64,000 bases of DNA, taken from NCBI RefSeq assembly GCF_900299535.1, contig NZ_OMKE01000007.1, positions 131,501 to 195,500 on the forward strand, in the 5' to 3' direction. The stretch comes from Aquimarina aquimarini (GTDB taxonomy: Bacteria; Bacteroidota; Bacteroidia; Flavobacteriales; Flavobacteriaceae). The translations under genes and the position numbers were made by a program. Every line of letters begins with the position of its first letter. Positions within the stretch are counted from its first letter, which is position 1. Shown piece by piece: positions 1 to 9,508 of this stretch. The notes beneath the pieces are model-generated. The model had not been told where the DNA came from, searched no databases, and was given only the letters and a program-made list of their open reading frames with translations.

Positions 1-2196
1 TGGTATTATGCAGATGAATATTACCAGATTGTAGATAAGCACCTGCTCACAGACCCATCGTTATCTTCATTTTTGTATTGCCCAGAAGATCATTTTTGCG
101 AAGATAGAGATAAGAAAGGAGAGAATGATAATATTGTAGAATGGAGAGCCTATTTAGAAAATGCTTTTAGTATTAAAGAGCTTATTGCTATAATAAATAA
201 GTCTACAATTGATCAAATAGTTAAGATTGTTGAGCATAAGGATAAAACATATGATGCTAACTTGAACTTACTAAGCCAGAAGAAGAAAGAAAGCTTCTTG
301 CGGTATTTGCTTTTTGCAAAAAAAACAGAAAATATTCAATCAGGTTCTTCAAATTACAATTCATGGTACCAAGGTGAAAATGAGAATCCTATAGCTTTTG
401 ATAAAGAAGAGTTGTTGGAAGAAGCTTTGGAATTGTATAAAAAGAAGAATGATTCTTTTGTAAAAAACCGATTTGCCTTTCAAATTATACGGTTATGTCA
501 TTATTTAGGGCGGAATCAAGATGCGCTAAATGCTTTTGATTCTTATTTGTCATATGATGTATCTTCTCGTTATATTTTTTACCGTTCATTAGAGCAAAAA
601 GCGGGAGTATTGTATAATCTTAAGCAAATAAAGGAAAGTGCTACTTCTTTTGCAAAAGTCTATCGCGAATTGCCAGATAGAAGAGAGTATTGCTCATTGA
701 GTCTTAGGATGTTGATGCAATTAGCAAATGCAGACTCTAGAAACCTTATAGATAATGCATACGATAGAGATAGCGAGATGTTTCGTTTTTTTAATGTGTT
801 TTATGGAGGAGATAATGATCTTGCTGAAGCTGAAAATTTGATAAAAATCAACCCTAATTCTCCTTATTTAGAAGTGATTGTTATGCGAGTAATAGAGCAA
901 TTACAGCATGATCTCTTTGAGGTTTTATCTATTACTAGTGAGCATCAATATAGTTTTTATGCTACTACAGAATATGATGCTAAATTTATAAATAAATTAG
1001 AAGGAATAGTAGAGAAGCAATCAGGAACTCATGCTGTAAAGAATAAAGAGTTATGGCAAATATTTTTAGGTTTTGTGAAAATATATGAAGGTAAAACTGG
1101 TGAAGGAAGCGCTGTTCTGCAAGAAATCCCTAAAAGTTCTAAGTACTTCTCTCAAGCACAACAATTGTTATTTGTTTCAAAGGTTTTAAAAATAGATGCG
1201 AAAATTGATAGAAAAGAATTAGATTCTTTATATCAGGAAAGTCAGCATAATTCTCATTTGAATAAGCAATGTTATGACTTTTTTATAAATAGAGTTGCAA
1301 AAGCATATTACACAAATCAAAATACAATCTTAGGTGTTTTGATGACACAAGGAGATATAGAAAAAAGAGATCATTTGTCTGAAATAGCAATAAATGCTTT
1401 TCAGCAGTTTTTGGATATCTCTGATAAAACATCTTTTGAGAAATATCTGTTGACAGTATTGCCTGCAGATCCGCAGAGTTATATTAATGAGATGCGAGGA
1501 ACTTTCTTTTTTAGATCAAATAGATTACCTGAAGCAATTGAGCAATATGAATCTATAAAAAAAACAAGTCCATATTACGGTAAAGGTATAAGAGGAGCAA
1601 TTTTTTCTGGAGCTATACGAGAATACTTTGATAGAGATTTTAGTATACAATCAGATCAAATACATGCACAGTATAAAGACTTGTTTTCAGGAAATGAGAT
1701 TGTAGATGAATATCATAAGGATGATAAACTGGCACTAGCAAAAATGTTACTTAAAATAGAAAAATTGGCAAATGATTACCCAGATAAGGCTGGAGAGTAT
1801 TATTATATGTTGGGCAATGCATGGTATAATCTAAGTGAAAGAGGTTGGTTTCCTTATGCTCTTAACTATTTTTATAATGATGATCGATATGAACTGGAAT
1901 ATAATAGTCCTACTCTTAAAGATTTAGTAAATTATGAAGCTGTGCAACATGCTGATTTTTATTATAAAAAAGCATTACAGACAAGTACGAATAAAGAAAT
2001 CAAAGCCAAGGTGTTATTTATGTTAGCAAAGGTTAATCCATGTTATGATATAACAGGGAGTTATGGTAACTATAAATTTGAGTTGTGTGAAGAGCATTTG
2101 GGGTATTTTAAAACACTATCGCAAGAATACTCAAAAACTCAATTTATGAGTGAGGTTATACAAGAATGTGCTTATTATAGATATTACATCAATTAA
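1..2196 (+). CDS. TPR-like repeat protein, 5' end cut by window edge
   Basis: The frame is open from the first base of the window, so the gene starts upstream; 731 residues are visible. The protein is rich in Tyr, Asp, Lys and Glu and looks almost wholly helical, with degenerate tetratricopeptide-like helix pairs; the clearest lie near the C-terminus, where a YYYMLGNAWYNL segment is followed by a FYYKKALQ helix. No enzyme motif or membrane segment is visible. TPR proteins usually act as protein-binding scaffolds, but no specific role can be assigned. It ends 6 bp from the convergent phosphoesterase gene. The internal TTG at 73 is only the first start-like codon in the window, not the likely start. 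Confidence 0.7.
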   Translation, partial: WYYADEYYQIVDKHLLTDPSLSSFLYCPEDHFCEDRDKKGENDNIVEWRAYLENAFSIKELIAIINKSTIDQIVKIVEHKDKTYDANLNLLSQKKKESFLRYLLFAKKTENIQSGSSNYNSWYQGENENPIAFDKEELLEEALELYKKKNDSFVKNRFAFQIIRLCHYLGRNQDALNAFDSYLSYDVSSRYIFYRSLEQKAGVLYNLKQIKESATSFAKVYRELPDRREYCSLSLRMLMQLANADSRNLIDNAYDRDSEMFRFFNVFYGGDNDLAEAENLIKINPNSPYLEVIVMRVIEQLQHDLFEVLSITSEHQYSFYATTEYDAKFINKLEGIVEKQSGTHAVKNKELWQIFLGFVKIYEGKTGEGSAVLQEIPKSSKYFSQAQQLLFVSKVLKIDAKIDRKELDSLYQESQHNSHLNKQCYDFFINRVAKAYYTNQNTILGVLMTQGDIEKRDHLSEIAINAFQQFLDISDKTSFEKYLLTVLPADPQSYINEMRGTFFFRSNRLPEAIEQYESIKKTSPYYGKGIRGAIFSGAIREYFDRDFSIQSDQIHAQYKDLFSGNEIVDEYHKDDKLALAKMLLKIEKLANDYPDKAGEYYYMLGNAWYNLSERGWFPYALNYFYNDDRYELEYNSPTLKDLVNYEAVQHADFYYKKALQTSTNKEIKAKVLFMLAKVNPCYDITGSYGNYKFELCEEHLGYFKTLSQEYSKTQFMSEVIQECAYYRYYIN

Positions 2197-2202
2197 ATTT
2201 GT

Positions 2203-2697
2203 TTATTTTTTTCCTAGTTCGATTACTTCAAGGTTTTCAATTTTCCCAGTATCGAGAGTAAACCTAAGCATCGTTCTTACTTTGTGAAAACCGTGTTTGC
2301 CTGCTGCTCCAGGATTCATGTGTAATACTCCGTTTTTTTTATCAGGAATTACTTTGAGAATATGAGAGTGACCACAGATAAATAATTGTGGAGGGTTTGA
2401 TTTGATCTCATCTCTAGTGTTTACATTGTATTTAGGAGGGTATCCTCCGATATGGGTAATCCATACAGAAACTCCCTCACAAATAAATCGTTGGTGTAGA
2501 GGAAATGTAGCTCTGGCTTTATCATCATCAATATTGCCGTAGACCACTCTGATCGGACTCATTTTTTCAAGTGCATCAGTTACTTGTAAATCTCCAATAT
2601 CTCCAGCATGCCAAACTTCATCAGCTTCTTTGGCATAATGTAGAATTCGATCATCTATATAACTATGGGTGTCGCTAAGTAAAAGTATTTTTTTCAA
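2203..2697 (-). CDS. YfcE/MJ0936-type metallophosphoesterase
   Basis: A small calcineurin-like phosphoesterase of about 164 residues. The metal-binding motifs run in order: LLLSDTHSY at the N-terminus (D-x-H), WHAGDIGD (G-D), VYGNIDDD (G-N) and FICGHSHI (G-H-x-H), followed by a MNPGAAG segment as in YfcE-like proteins. Such enzymes hydrolyse small phosphodiesters or phosphomonoesters in the cytosol; the substrate is unknown. I chose the TTG at 2697 because family members begin right at the KKILLLSDTH strand. An ATG at 2745 would add 16 residues with no family match. Convergent with the gene to its left and divergent from truA. Confidence 0.85.
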   Translation of the reverse strand: MKKILLLSDTHSYIDDRILHYAKEADEVWHAGDIGDLQVTDALEKMSPIRVVYGNIDDDKARATFPLHQRFICEGVSVWITHIGGYPPKYNVNTRDEIKSNPPQLFICGHSHILKVIPDKKNGVLHMNPGAAGKHGFHKVRTMLRFTLDTGKIENLEVIELGKK

Positions 2698-2745
2698 ACT
2701 AGAATAATAAAGTTGAGTGATAGGGTGATAGAAAACAGAAAACAA

Positions 2746-3001
2746 ACCATAACTTCTATCTCTATTTTATAAAGTATATTTGCGTTTACTTTTTTGCAAA
2801 AATAGGGTATTGATTTTAAATAAAGGTTGTGTGAAAATATCAAAACAACAATATGTATGTTTTAGAGAAAGGTATGAAGAACATAAACAAAGAGGTCATT
2901 TGATACTTGATTTAATTTGAAATAGAAGAGATTCAATATTTTTGATTCTAGTAAAATAGGCTAGCTCCTTTATAATAAATAAGCATTAAGAAACTTAGTA
3001 A
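2746..3001. other. Intergenic region between divergent phosphoesterase and truA
   Basis: AT-rich and without a coding frame. A TATATTTG match to the Bacteroidota -7 consensus TAnnTTTG lies at 2775-2782 on the plus strand, but it is more than 200 bp from the truA start, so its use is uncertain. No hairpin or RNA gene was recognised. Confidence 0.3.
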
Positions 3002-3745
3002 GTGAGATATTTTTTAGAACTTTCATACAATGGAACCCCTTATCATGGGTGGCAACGACAACCAAATGCAATTTCGGTACAAGAAGTGCTAGAAGATTCT
3101 TTATCTACTATTTTAAGGAGTAAAGTTGCAATTGTAGGGGCAGGAAGAACAGATACTGGGGTTCATGCAAAACAAATTATGGCACATTTTGATTATGAAT
3201 TTGAGTTAGAATCAGAACAATTAAGGTATAAACTTAATTCTATTTTACCGCCTCAGATAGCGATACAAAATGTGTGTAGAGTTCATGAGAGTGCTCATGC
3301 ACGTTTTGATGCGATTAGCAGATCTTATGAGTACTATATTACAACAGTAAAAGACCCTTTTAGGATTGATAAATCGTACTATGTAAAAAAAACACTAGAT
3401 ATAGATGTTATGAATGAGGCTGCTAAATTACTGTTAAACTATACTAACTTTAAATGCTTTAGTAAGTCTAAAACGGATGTAAAAACGTATAATTGCAATA
3501 TTACAAATGCTATTTGGGAATATAAAGATGATCAATTAGTATTTAAAATTTCGGCCAATCGTTTTTTAAGAAACATGGTTAGAGCGATCGTTGGAACACT
3601 TATTGAAATTGGAGAACATAAATTAAATATAGAGGATTTAGTAGCTATTATTAAGAGTGAAAACCGAAGTCAAGCTGGGTATTCTGTTCCTGCGCATGGC
3701 TTGTACTTGACAGCTGTGATGTATCCCCAAAATATATATATATAA
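3002..3745 (+). CDS. truA: tRNA pseudouridine(38-40) synthase TruA
   Basis: Isomerises uridine to pseudouridine at positions 38-40 in the anticodon arm of many tRNAs. The 247 residues match the usual TruA length. The hallmark GAGRTDTGVHA motif, with the catalytic Asp, lies near residues 47-57; an RSYEYYI segment and the C-terminal RNRFLRNMVR-like motif (here ANRFLRNMVRAIVGTLIEIG) are also present. The start is GTG, since the protein must open with the RYFLELSYNGTPYHGWQRQ strand and no ATG precedes it. The stop is 3 bp before the ABC exporter start, so the two are probably co-transcribed. Confidence 0.96.
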   Translation: MRYFLELSYNGTPYHGWQRQPNAISVQEVLEDSLSTILRSKVAIVGAGRTDTGVHAKQIMAHFDYEFELESEQLRYKLNSILPPQIAIQNVCRVHESAHARFDAISRSYEYYITTVKDPFRIDKSYYVKKTLDIDVMNEAAKLLLNYTNFKCFSKSKTDVKTYNCNITNAIWEYKDDQLVFKISANRFLRNMVRAIVGTLIEIGEHKLNIEDLVAIIKSENRSQAGYSVPAHGLYLTAVMYPQNIYI

Positions 3746-3748
3746 TAA

Positions 3749-5518
3749 ATGGCAGAAAAAAACGGAAAAGCCTTTGATTTTAAACTTTTCAGAAGATTAA
3801 TCACATATACCAACCCTTATAGGTTGACTTTTTATTTTGTAGGTTTTTCAGCTATTTTATTAGCTTTTTTATCTATTGTAAACCCGCATCTTCTTAAGCA
3901 AACCATAGATAGAACTATTATCCCTAAAGATGGAGAGCTGTTGGTTAATTTTGTGAGTTTGATGCTGTGTGTATTATTGCTAGATGTGATAACACAGTTC
4001 TTGTTTATCTACTTTGCCAATTGGTTAGGACAACAAGTTATTCGTGATATCAGAGTCAAGTTGTTTAAGCATATGCTAGGGTTTAAAAAACAATATTATG
4101 ACCAATCCTCTGTGGGTCGGTTAGTTACCAGAGCTGTGAGTGATATAGAAACTATCGCCAGTATTTTTAGCCAAGGATTGTTTATTATTATTAGTGATTT
4201 GCTCAAAATGCTAGCGGTTTTATGTTATATGATATACCAGAGTTGGCAACTTGCATTGTTGGTTTTTGTTGTATTGCCCCTAGTGGTGTATGCTACCAGA
4301 GTTTTTCAAAAGAAAATGAAAGTAGCTTTTGAAGAGGTAAGAACACAGGTGTCTAACTTGAATTCATTTGTGCAGGAACGAATTACAGGGATGAAGATCG
4401 TTCAACTATTTACCAGAGAAGAAATTGAGTATGCTAATTTTAAAGAGATTAATGAGAAACATAAAAAAGCTTGGGTAAAAACAGTTTGGTATAACTCTAT
4501 TTTCTTTCCTATCGCAGAGATGTCTAGCTCAATTACAATTGGGCTGATAGTATGGTTTGGAGGACTTAAAGCGGCACAATTAGATGGAATAACACTAGGG
4601 CTTGTCATAGAATTTATACAATTATCTCAAATCTTGTTTAGACCACTACGGCAAATTGCAGATAAGTTCAACACCTTACAGATGGGAATGGTGGCCGCTA
4701 ATCGTGTATTTGCAATTCTTGATATCGATTCCAAAATAGTAAATAAAGGAGATAAAAAGATAGAAGATGTAAGTGGGAAAATCGATTTTGATAATGTACG
4801 ATTTAGTTATATAGAAGGAGAAGAAGTGTTAAAGGGGATTTCTCTTCATGTTAAAACTGGAGAAACTATTGCTATCGTGGGGGCTACGGGCGCAGGGAAA
4901 TCTACTATTGTTAATTTGCTCAATAGGTTTTATGAGATAGATAATGGAGTTATTTCTATTGATGATATCGATATTAAAACTATTGAGCTGTCATCATTAC
5001 GAAATCATATTGCTGTAGTGCTTCAGGATGTATTCTTGTTTGCAGATACTATCTTTAATAACATTACATTGAATAATTCTGATATTTCTGAAGAACAAGT
5101 ATATGAAGCGGCAAAAGAAATAGGAATTCATGATTTTATAATGACTTTGCCAGGAGGGTATCAATATAATGTAAAAGAAAGAGGAGCAATGTTATCATCA
5201 GGGCAACGGCAATTACTTTCTTTTTTAAGAGCTTATGTTGCAAACCCAGGTATTTTAATCCTTGATGAGGCGACATCATCTGTAGACTCCTATAGTGAAC
5301 AGTTGATTCAGGATGCTACAAATAAAATTACCAAAGGAAGGACATCCATTATTATCGCACACCGATTAGCTACTATTAAGAATGCTGATCAAATTATTGT
5401 TATGGATCAAGGAAAAATTGTAGAAAAAGGTAACCATAACGAATTACTTAAGGTAGAAAACGGGTATTACAAAGGGTTGTATGAAGTGCAATTTGCCAAT
5501 GCGACTACTACAGAATGA
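3749..5518 (+). CDS. MsbA-like ABC exporter, fused permease and ATPase
   Basis: A 589-residue half-transporter. Residues about 20-310 form the six-helix type-1 exporter domain; residues about 345-580 form the ATPase. All ATPase motifs are intact: Walker A GATGAGKST, Q-loop VVLQDVF, signature LSSGQRQL, Walker B ILILDEATSSVD and the switch histidine in IIAHRLAT. It should act as a homodimer in the inner membrane, exporting a lipid or hydrophobic compound; the family alone does not fix the substrate. It follows truA by 3 bp. Its intact motifs contrast with the degenerate ATPase at 16209-17876. Confidence 0.92.
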   Translation: MAEKNGKAFDFKLFRRLITYTNPYRLTFYFVGFSAILLAFLSIVNPHLLKQTIDRTIIPKDGELLVNFVSLMLCVLLLDVITQFLFIYFANWLGQQVIRDIRVKLFKHMLGFKKQYYDQSSVGRLVTRAVSDIETIASIFSQGLFIIISDLLKMLAVLCYMIYQSWQLALLVFVVLPLVVYATRVFQKKMKVAFEEVRTQVSNLNSFVQERITGMKIVQLFTREEIEYANFKEINEKHKKAWVKTVWYNSIFFPIAEMSSSITIGLIVWFGGLKAAQLDGITLGLVIEFIQLSQILFRPLRQIADKFNTLQMGMVAANRVFAILDIDSKIVNKGDKKIEDVSGKIDFDNVRFSYIEGEEVLKGISLHVKTGETIAIVGATGAGKSTIVNLLNRFYEIDNGVISIDDIDIKTIELSSLRNHIAVVLQDVFLFADTIFNNITLNNSDISEEQVYEAAKEIGIHDFIMTLPGGYQYNVKERGAMLSSGQRQLLSFLRAYVANPGILILDEATSSVDSYSEQLIQDATNKITKGRTSIIIAHRLATIKNADQIIVMDQGKIVEKGNHNELLKVENGYYKGLYEVQFANATTTE

Positions 5519-5580
5519 CTTATGGAGGGTTTAATGAGTGCTCGTTAAAGAATTTATCTTTATACTAGGTATGATGATTA

Positions 5581-6357
5581 TTAATCCAATCCTCTTTTTA
5601 TTTTTTCTATTAGTTCCTCATCTGTTTTGTAGATAACAAACTCACCATTTTTTATATACGATAATTTACCTGTTTCTTCACTTACTACAAGAGCTAGCGC
5701 ATCAGTTTTTTCTGTAATACCCACAGCAGCTCTATGTCGTAACCCAAAAAGTAAAGGGATATTCGTATCATTGGTGACTGGTAGAATAACTCTGGTGGCG
5801 ACAATCTGATTTTCTTCTATAATCATTGCCCCATCATGAAGTGGGCTATTTTTATAAAATATACTTTCTATAATAGGTGTGTTTACCTGAATATCCATAG
5901 AATCCCCAGTAGTTTTTACAAAATCTAAAGAAGTAGTTCTTTTGATAACAATTAATGCTCCCGTATATGTTTTGCTCATTTCATTGCAAGCAAGAACAAT
6001 TGCAGTAATATTGGTAATACTATCTTCTGGAGTATCTCTGATAAATTTTAATTGTCTGAAAAACTTACGTCTTCTTCCAAAATTGGTAGATCCAATCATG
6101 AGGAGAAAATTTCTAATTTCCTGTTGAAAAACAACGATTAGGGCAAACATTCCAACACCAATAAATTCCCCCAAAACACTACTTAACATTTCCATGTCAA
6201 GAAACTGAGTAAGCTTCCAGACAAGATAAATGATGACAATACCAATAAAAATGTTAATAGCAGCAGTACCTTTTACTAGCTTATAGACATAATATAGCAA
6301 AAAAGCTACAAGCACAATATCGAGTACATCAAGTATTCTCAGGTCTATTAGATCCAA
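5581..6357 (-). CDS. cdaA: Diadenylate cyclase CdaA (c-di-AMP synthase)
   Basis: Makes cyclic di-AMP from two ATP. Three hydrophobic helices occupy residues about 10-80, anchoring the enzyme in the inner membrane, followed by a DisA_N catalytic domain. The diagnostic DGA motif is in PLHDGAMII near residue 175 and the RHR motif in GLRHRAAVGIT near residue 207. The length of 258 residues matches the CdaA/YbbP family. Flavobacteria often carry cdaA beside folP; here an SH3 gene on the other strand separates them. c-di-AMP usually regulates potassium and osmolyte balance and envelope stress. Confidence 0.93.
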   Translation of the reverse strand: MDLIDLRILDVLDIVLVAFLLYYVYKLVKGTAAINIFIGIVIIYLVWKLTQFLDMEMLSSVLGEFIGVGMFALIVVFQQEIRNFLLMIGSTNFGRRRKFFRQLKFIRDTPEDSITNITAIVLACNEMSKTYTGALIVIKRTTSLDFVKTTGDSMDIQVNTPIIESIFYKNSPLHDGAMIIEENQIVATRVILPVTNDTNIPLLFGLRHRAAVGITEKTDALALVVSEETGKLSYIKNGEFVIYKTDEELIEKIKRGLD

Positions 6358-6550
6358 AATTCGGGCGTTTTTGTAAAAATAGAAAAATTAATGAAACCTT
6401 GTTTTGAAAAGTAAGATAAAAACCAAGGATAGTTGTTTTGTGTTTTTAGAATAAAATATATTCTTATTTTGTTTCTTTATTGGGTAAAGAAGTAAATAAT
6501 AGTTAGGTTCGCTTACTCTAACTGTATCAGTAAATTAAAGACGTTATCAT

Positions 6551-7723
6551 ATGTGGAATGTAAAATGCTTATTTCTATTGTTTTTATGTGCGCGACCTAT
6601 TTGTGCTCAAAATATATGGGTGGTTTCTCCAACAGATCTTTATGAACAACCAAAAGAAGAAGGGATAGTAAGTGGGATTTTATTACGTGATGCACTGGTA
6701 GAAATTATTTCTGAGAATCAAGAATGGGCAAAAGTAAAAGTTGATAATAATATGATAGGGTATGTAAAAAAAAGGTTTCTTGTAGAAACATTGAATGCCA
6801 GAGATCAATTTACATCACCACCACCTCCTATCATAGATCAAAATAATCAGTATGGTTCACCACACCTTTATACACAGGTAGCTTCATTGAGAGGAAGGGA
6901 GCAACCAAGTAAAAATGCCAAGATAGGAACTGTTTTTACGATGGGAACAATAGTGAGAATTACTTTTTATCCATGTGATCCTGAGGAATGGGTAAATGTG
7001 GGAAATTATTTTGTGCAACAAAAATATTTAGGGCAAAAGCCAAGTATGAAAGAATTGTATGAAGAATTTGATGCTATTCCTAAATCAGATCTCAAAAAAA
7101 GAAAACAAGTAGGAGAACGACTGGTAGAATTTTCTTGGAAATCAGGAGAGTCCAAAATTCCTGCATTAGAACGATTCCTTGAAATAGCAAATCAATTAAA
7201 AGATGAAAAGCAGATATATACGGCCAAATTAAATCTCAAATTGGCAAAAGCAGGAGAGGATAGAGTGTCTTTTGAAAAACTACATGCTATGGGGGTGTCA
7301 GAAAGTACGTATCTGGTAATAAACGGAGTCAAATTTTCTAATTATGAAACATTACCACTCTCTAAATTGATTAAAGTTATGGGGGATCCCTTAAAGATTT
7401 TGAAAAAAGAACCAGATTGTTGTTTTAGTGGGGATCAAAGGTATCAATATAGCAATGCAGAATTTGTAGTAGATCAGGAGAAAAATATAGCAGAAGTTGA
7501 TTGGATCTCTTTGCAGTCAGATAATAACGCATTTGTAATAAACGATTTTGTGATAAATAATAAAACTACAGAAGAAAAATTTGTTGATTCAGTGTCAAAG
7601 TGGGTAGAATATGATGGTAATTATCCAGAAGAATATCAGTTTTATTTACTTGAGTACGCCTTGATAAATATTTCATTCAAAAACAGAAAACCAAAAAGGT
7701 ATAGTTTTTCTATTTTTCCCTAG
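6551..7723 (+). CDS. Secreted protein with two SH3-like domains
   Basis: Residues 1-19 form a signal peptide ending at ICA-QN. Two bacterial SH3-type segments follow: about 22-78 (VVSPTDLYEQP through GYVKKRFL) and about 105-155 (TQVASLRGREQPS through the YLGQK end). Both have the variable-loop and beta-turn spacing of SH3b folds. The C-terminal half, about residues 165-390, is not recognised. SH3b domains often bind peptidoglycan or peptides, so a periplasmic role is plausible. No catalytic domain is visible. It lies between the minus-strand cdaA and folP genes and converges on folP. Confidence 0.7.
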   Translation: MWNVKCLFLLFLCARPICAQNIWVVSPTDLYEQPKEEGIVSGILLRDALVEIISENQEWAKVKVDNNMIGYVKKRFLVETLNARDQFTSPPPPIIDQNNQYGSPHLYTQVASLRGREQPSKNAKIGTVFTMGTIVRITFYPCDPEEWVNVGNYFVQQKYLGQKPSMKELYEEFDAIPKSDLKKRKQVGERLVEFSWKSGESKIPALERFLEIANQLKDEKQIYTAKLNLKLAKAGEDRVSFEKLHAMGVSESTYLVINGVKFSNYETLPLSKLIKVMGDPLKILKKEPDCCFSGDQRYQYSNAEFVVDQEKNIAEVDWISLQSDNNAFVINDFVINNKTTEEKFVDSVSKWVEYDGNYPEEYQFYLLEYALINISFKNRKPKRYSFSIFP

Positions 7724-7747
7724 TTATGAGTGTTAATACCATTTTAA

Positions 7748-7768
7748 CTTTTATAGAATAGATAAAAG
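7748..7768. terminator. Weak AT hairpin between convergent genes
   Basis: CTTTTAT at 7748-7754 pairs with ATAAAAG at 7762-7768 across a 7-nt loop. It lies between the convergent SH3 gene and folP, so it could serve either. The stem is pure AT apart from one pair, so stability is poor. Confidence 0.3.
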
Positions 7769-7780
7769 AAAGTAAAAATG

Positions 7781-8608
7781 TTATTGGCAAATCATCATAT
7801 CGACCAGATTAATACACTCAATAGCTTCTTTAATATCATGAACTCGTAGAATAGAAGCGCCATTAAGAAGTGCAACTGTGTTCAGTGATGTAGTGCCATT
7901 TAGAGCTTCTTGGGGAGAAATATCTAGTGTTTTATAGATCATAGATTTTCTAGATAACCCTGCAAGAAGAGGAACATCTTGTATGCCTAAAAGTTTTAAT
8001 TTTTTTAATAACTCAAAGTTCTGAGGAATATTTTTAGCAAAACCAAACCCTGGATCAATAATAATATCATGTATATTATGTTTTCTGGCTTCTGCAATTC
8101 TTTCGGCAAAATATGAGTTTATTTCGAGTAGCATATTGTCATAATGATCCATAGATTTCATAGTTTGAGGAGTCCCTTTCATATGCATCATTATATAGGG
8201 AATACCCAGTTGCCCGACTATAGGAATCATATTGTCATCCATCTTCCCCGCAGAAATATCATTAATAAGTGCTGCTCCAGCTTGGATACATAACTGTGCT
8301 ATTTCACTTCTAAAAGTATCAATTGAGACCAAGGTTTTTGGGAATTTATCAAGTAATAAGGAGACAATAGGTAAGATTCTTTTTTTTTCCTCTTCGGCAG
8401 ATATATGAATAGCTCCTGGTCTAGAAGAATATGCTCCCAAATCAATAAAAGTTGCACCATCAATAAGCATTTTCTCTGCTTGTTGTAAGAGGTCATTTTC
8501 GTTTTTGTACTTTCCTCCATCATAAAAAGAATCAGGAGTAAGGTTAAGAATTCCCATTACTTTTGGAGTAGAGAGATCAAGTAAAGAGCCTTTGCAATTG
8601 ATAGTCAT
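7781..8608 (-). CDS. folP: Dihydropteroate synthase
   Basis: Condenses 6-hydroxymethyl-dihydropterin pyrophosphate with p-aminobenzoate in folate synthesis; target of sulfonamides. The 275-residue TIM barrel has the family blocks in order: GILNLTPDSFYDGG with the pyrophosphate-binding loop, DLGAYSSRPG (usually D-x-G-x-x-S-x-R-P), SIDTF, LINDISAG, MMHMKGTP, DPGFGFAK and GLSRKSMI. The ATG at 8608 gives a normal N-terminus, and a TACATTTG -7 element sits about 30 nt upstream. It is divergent from the DUF1599 gene. Confidence 0.95.
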   Translation of the reverse strand: MTINCKGSLLDLSTPKVMGILNLTPDSFYDGGKYKNENDLLQQAEKMLIDGATFIDLGAYSSRPGAIHISAEEEKKRILPIVSLLLDKFPKTLVSIDTFRSEIAQLCIQAGAALINDISAGKMDDNMIPIVGQLGIPYIMMHMKGTPQTMKSMDHYDNMLLEINSYFAERIAEARKHNIHDIIIDPGFGFAKNIPQNFELLKKLKLLGIQDVPLLAGLSRKSMIYKTLDISPQEALNGTTSLNTVALLNGASILRVHDIKEAIECINLVDMMICQ

Positions 8609-8639
8609 TATTGATATTTCGTTTATTTGTTTTAATAAG

Positions 8640-8647
8640 CAAATGTA
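8640..8647 (-). promoter_or_regulatory. -7 promoter element for folP
   Basis: Minus-strand TACATTTG matches the Bacteroidota consensus TAnnTTTG and lies 32 nt from the folP ATG. No clear TTG -33 box was seen at the usual spacing. Confidence 0.45.
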
Positions 8648-8782
8648 ATCTATCAGTGTTCATTTTGAGAGGGATTGATAGAATAGTTATGGGTTAATTT
8701 TATGGATTTTATTTTCAAACTTGGCATATGATTTTTTTAATTCCCATATTAAAGCGAAATTTACGCAAAATTCAACAGTTAT

Positions 8783-9328
8783 ATGCAAGATACATTTACC
8801 CAATACGATATAGTAATTAATAATTGTCGAGATCTTTTTAGCAGAAAGATGACAGATTATGGTAGTGCATGGAGAATTTTGAGATTACCTTCTTTGACAG
8901 ATCAAATTTTTATAAAAGCACAACGAATAAGAAGTCTTCAAGAAAATGAAGTGCGCAAAGTAGATGAAGGTGAAGTTCCTGAATTTATTGGAATTATTAA
9001 TTATAGTATAATGGCATTGATTCAGTTGGAAAAAGGAATAGCAGAACAGCCAGATTTGTCACCAGAGGAAGCAACAGAACTGTATAATAAGCATATTGGT
9101 ATAACCAAAGAATTGATGATGAATAAGAATCATGATTATGGAGAGGCTTGGCGTGATTTAAGAGTGAGCTCTCTTACAGATTTAATTTTGCAAAAATTAC
9201 TGAGAGTAAAACAAATTGAAGATAATAAAGGTAAAACCTTGGTGAGTGAGGGGGTTGATGCAAATTATCAAGATATGATTAATTATGCTGTTTTTGCCAT
9301 GATTCACCTTGGCCAGGCAGATAACTAG
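8783..9328 (+). CDS. DUF1599 protein with an internal duplication
   Basis: A 181-residue cytosolic protein made of two copies of the DUF1599 unit (also called nucleotide modification associated domain 1). The copies share the core K-x-x-D-Y-G-x-A-W-R-x-L-R-x-x-S-L-T-D: first near residues 21-40 (KMTDYGSAWRILRLPSLTD), second near 114-133 (KNHDYGEAWRDLRVSSLTD). Each is followed by a Lys/Arg-rich helix and an IINYSIMALIQL or MINYAVFAMIHL helix. The function is not established. It lies between folP and a DoxX-like gene, a neighbourhood I know from other flavobacteria. Confidence 0.8.
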   Translation: MQDTFTQYDIVINNCRDLFSRKMTDYGSAWRILRLPSLTDQIFIKAQRIRSLQENEVRKVDEGEVPEFIGIINYSIMALIQLEKGIAEQPDLSPEEATELYNKHIGITKELMMNKNHDYGEAWRDLRVSSLTDLILQKLLRVKQIEDNKGKTLVSEGVDANYQDMINYAVFAMIHLGQADN

Positions 9329-9508
9329 ATGTATAAAATACTGTTAAACTGAGAGTGATAAGCTGTAAACCATAGTATCTTGTGCAAATTGTACTATAAA
9401 AAAACAGTAATTAAAATGAGAGGTCGATATAGATAATATGCTTTTGATAGGAATCAAAAAAGATTGAATCTAAACGACTTTCTGATTAGTAAAAATATAA
9501 ATACATAG

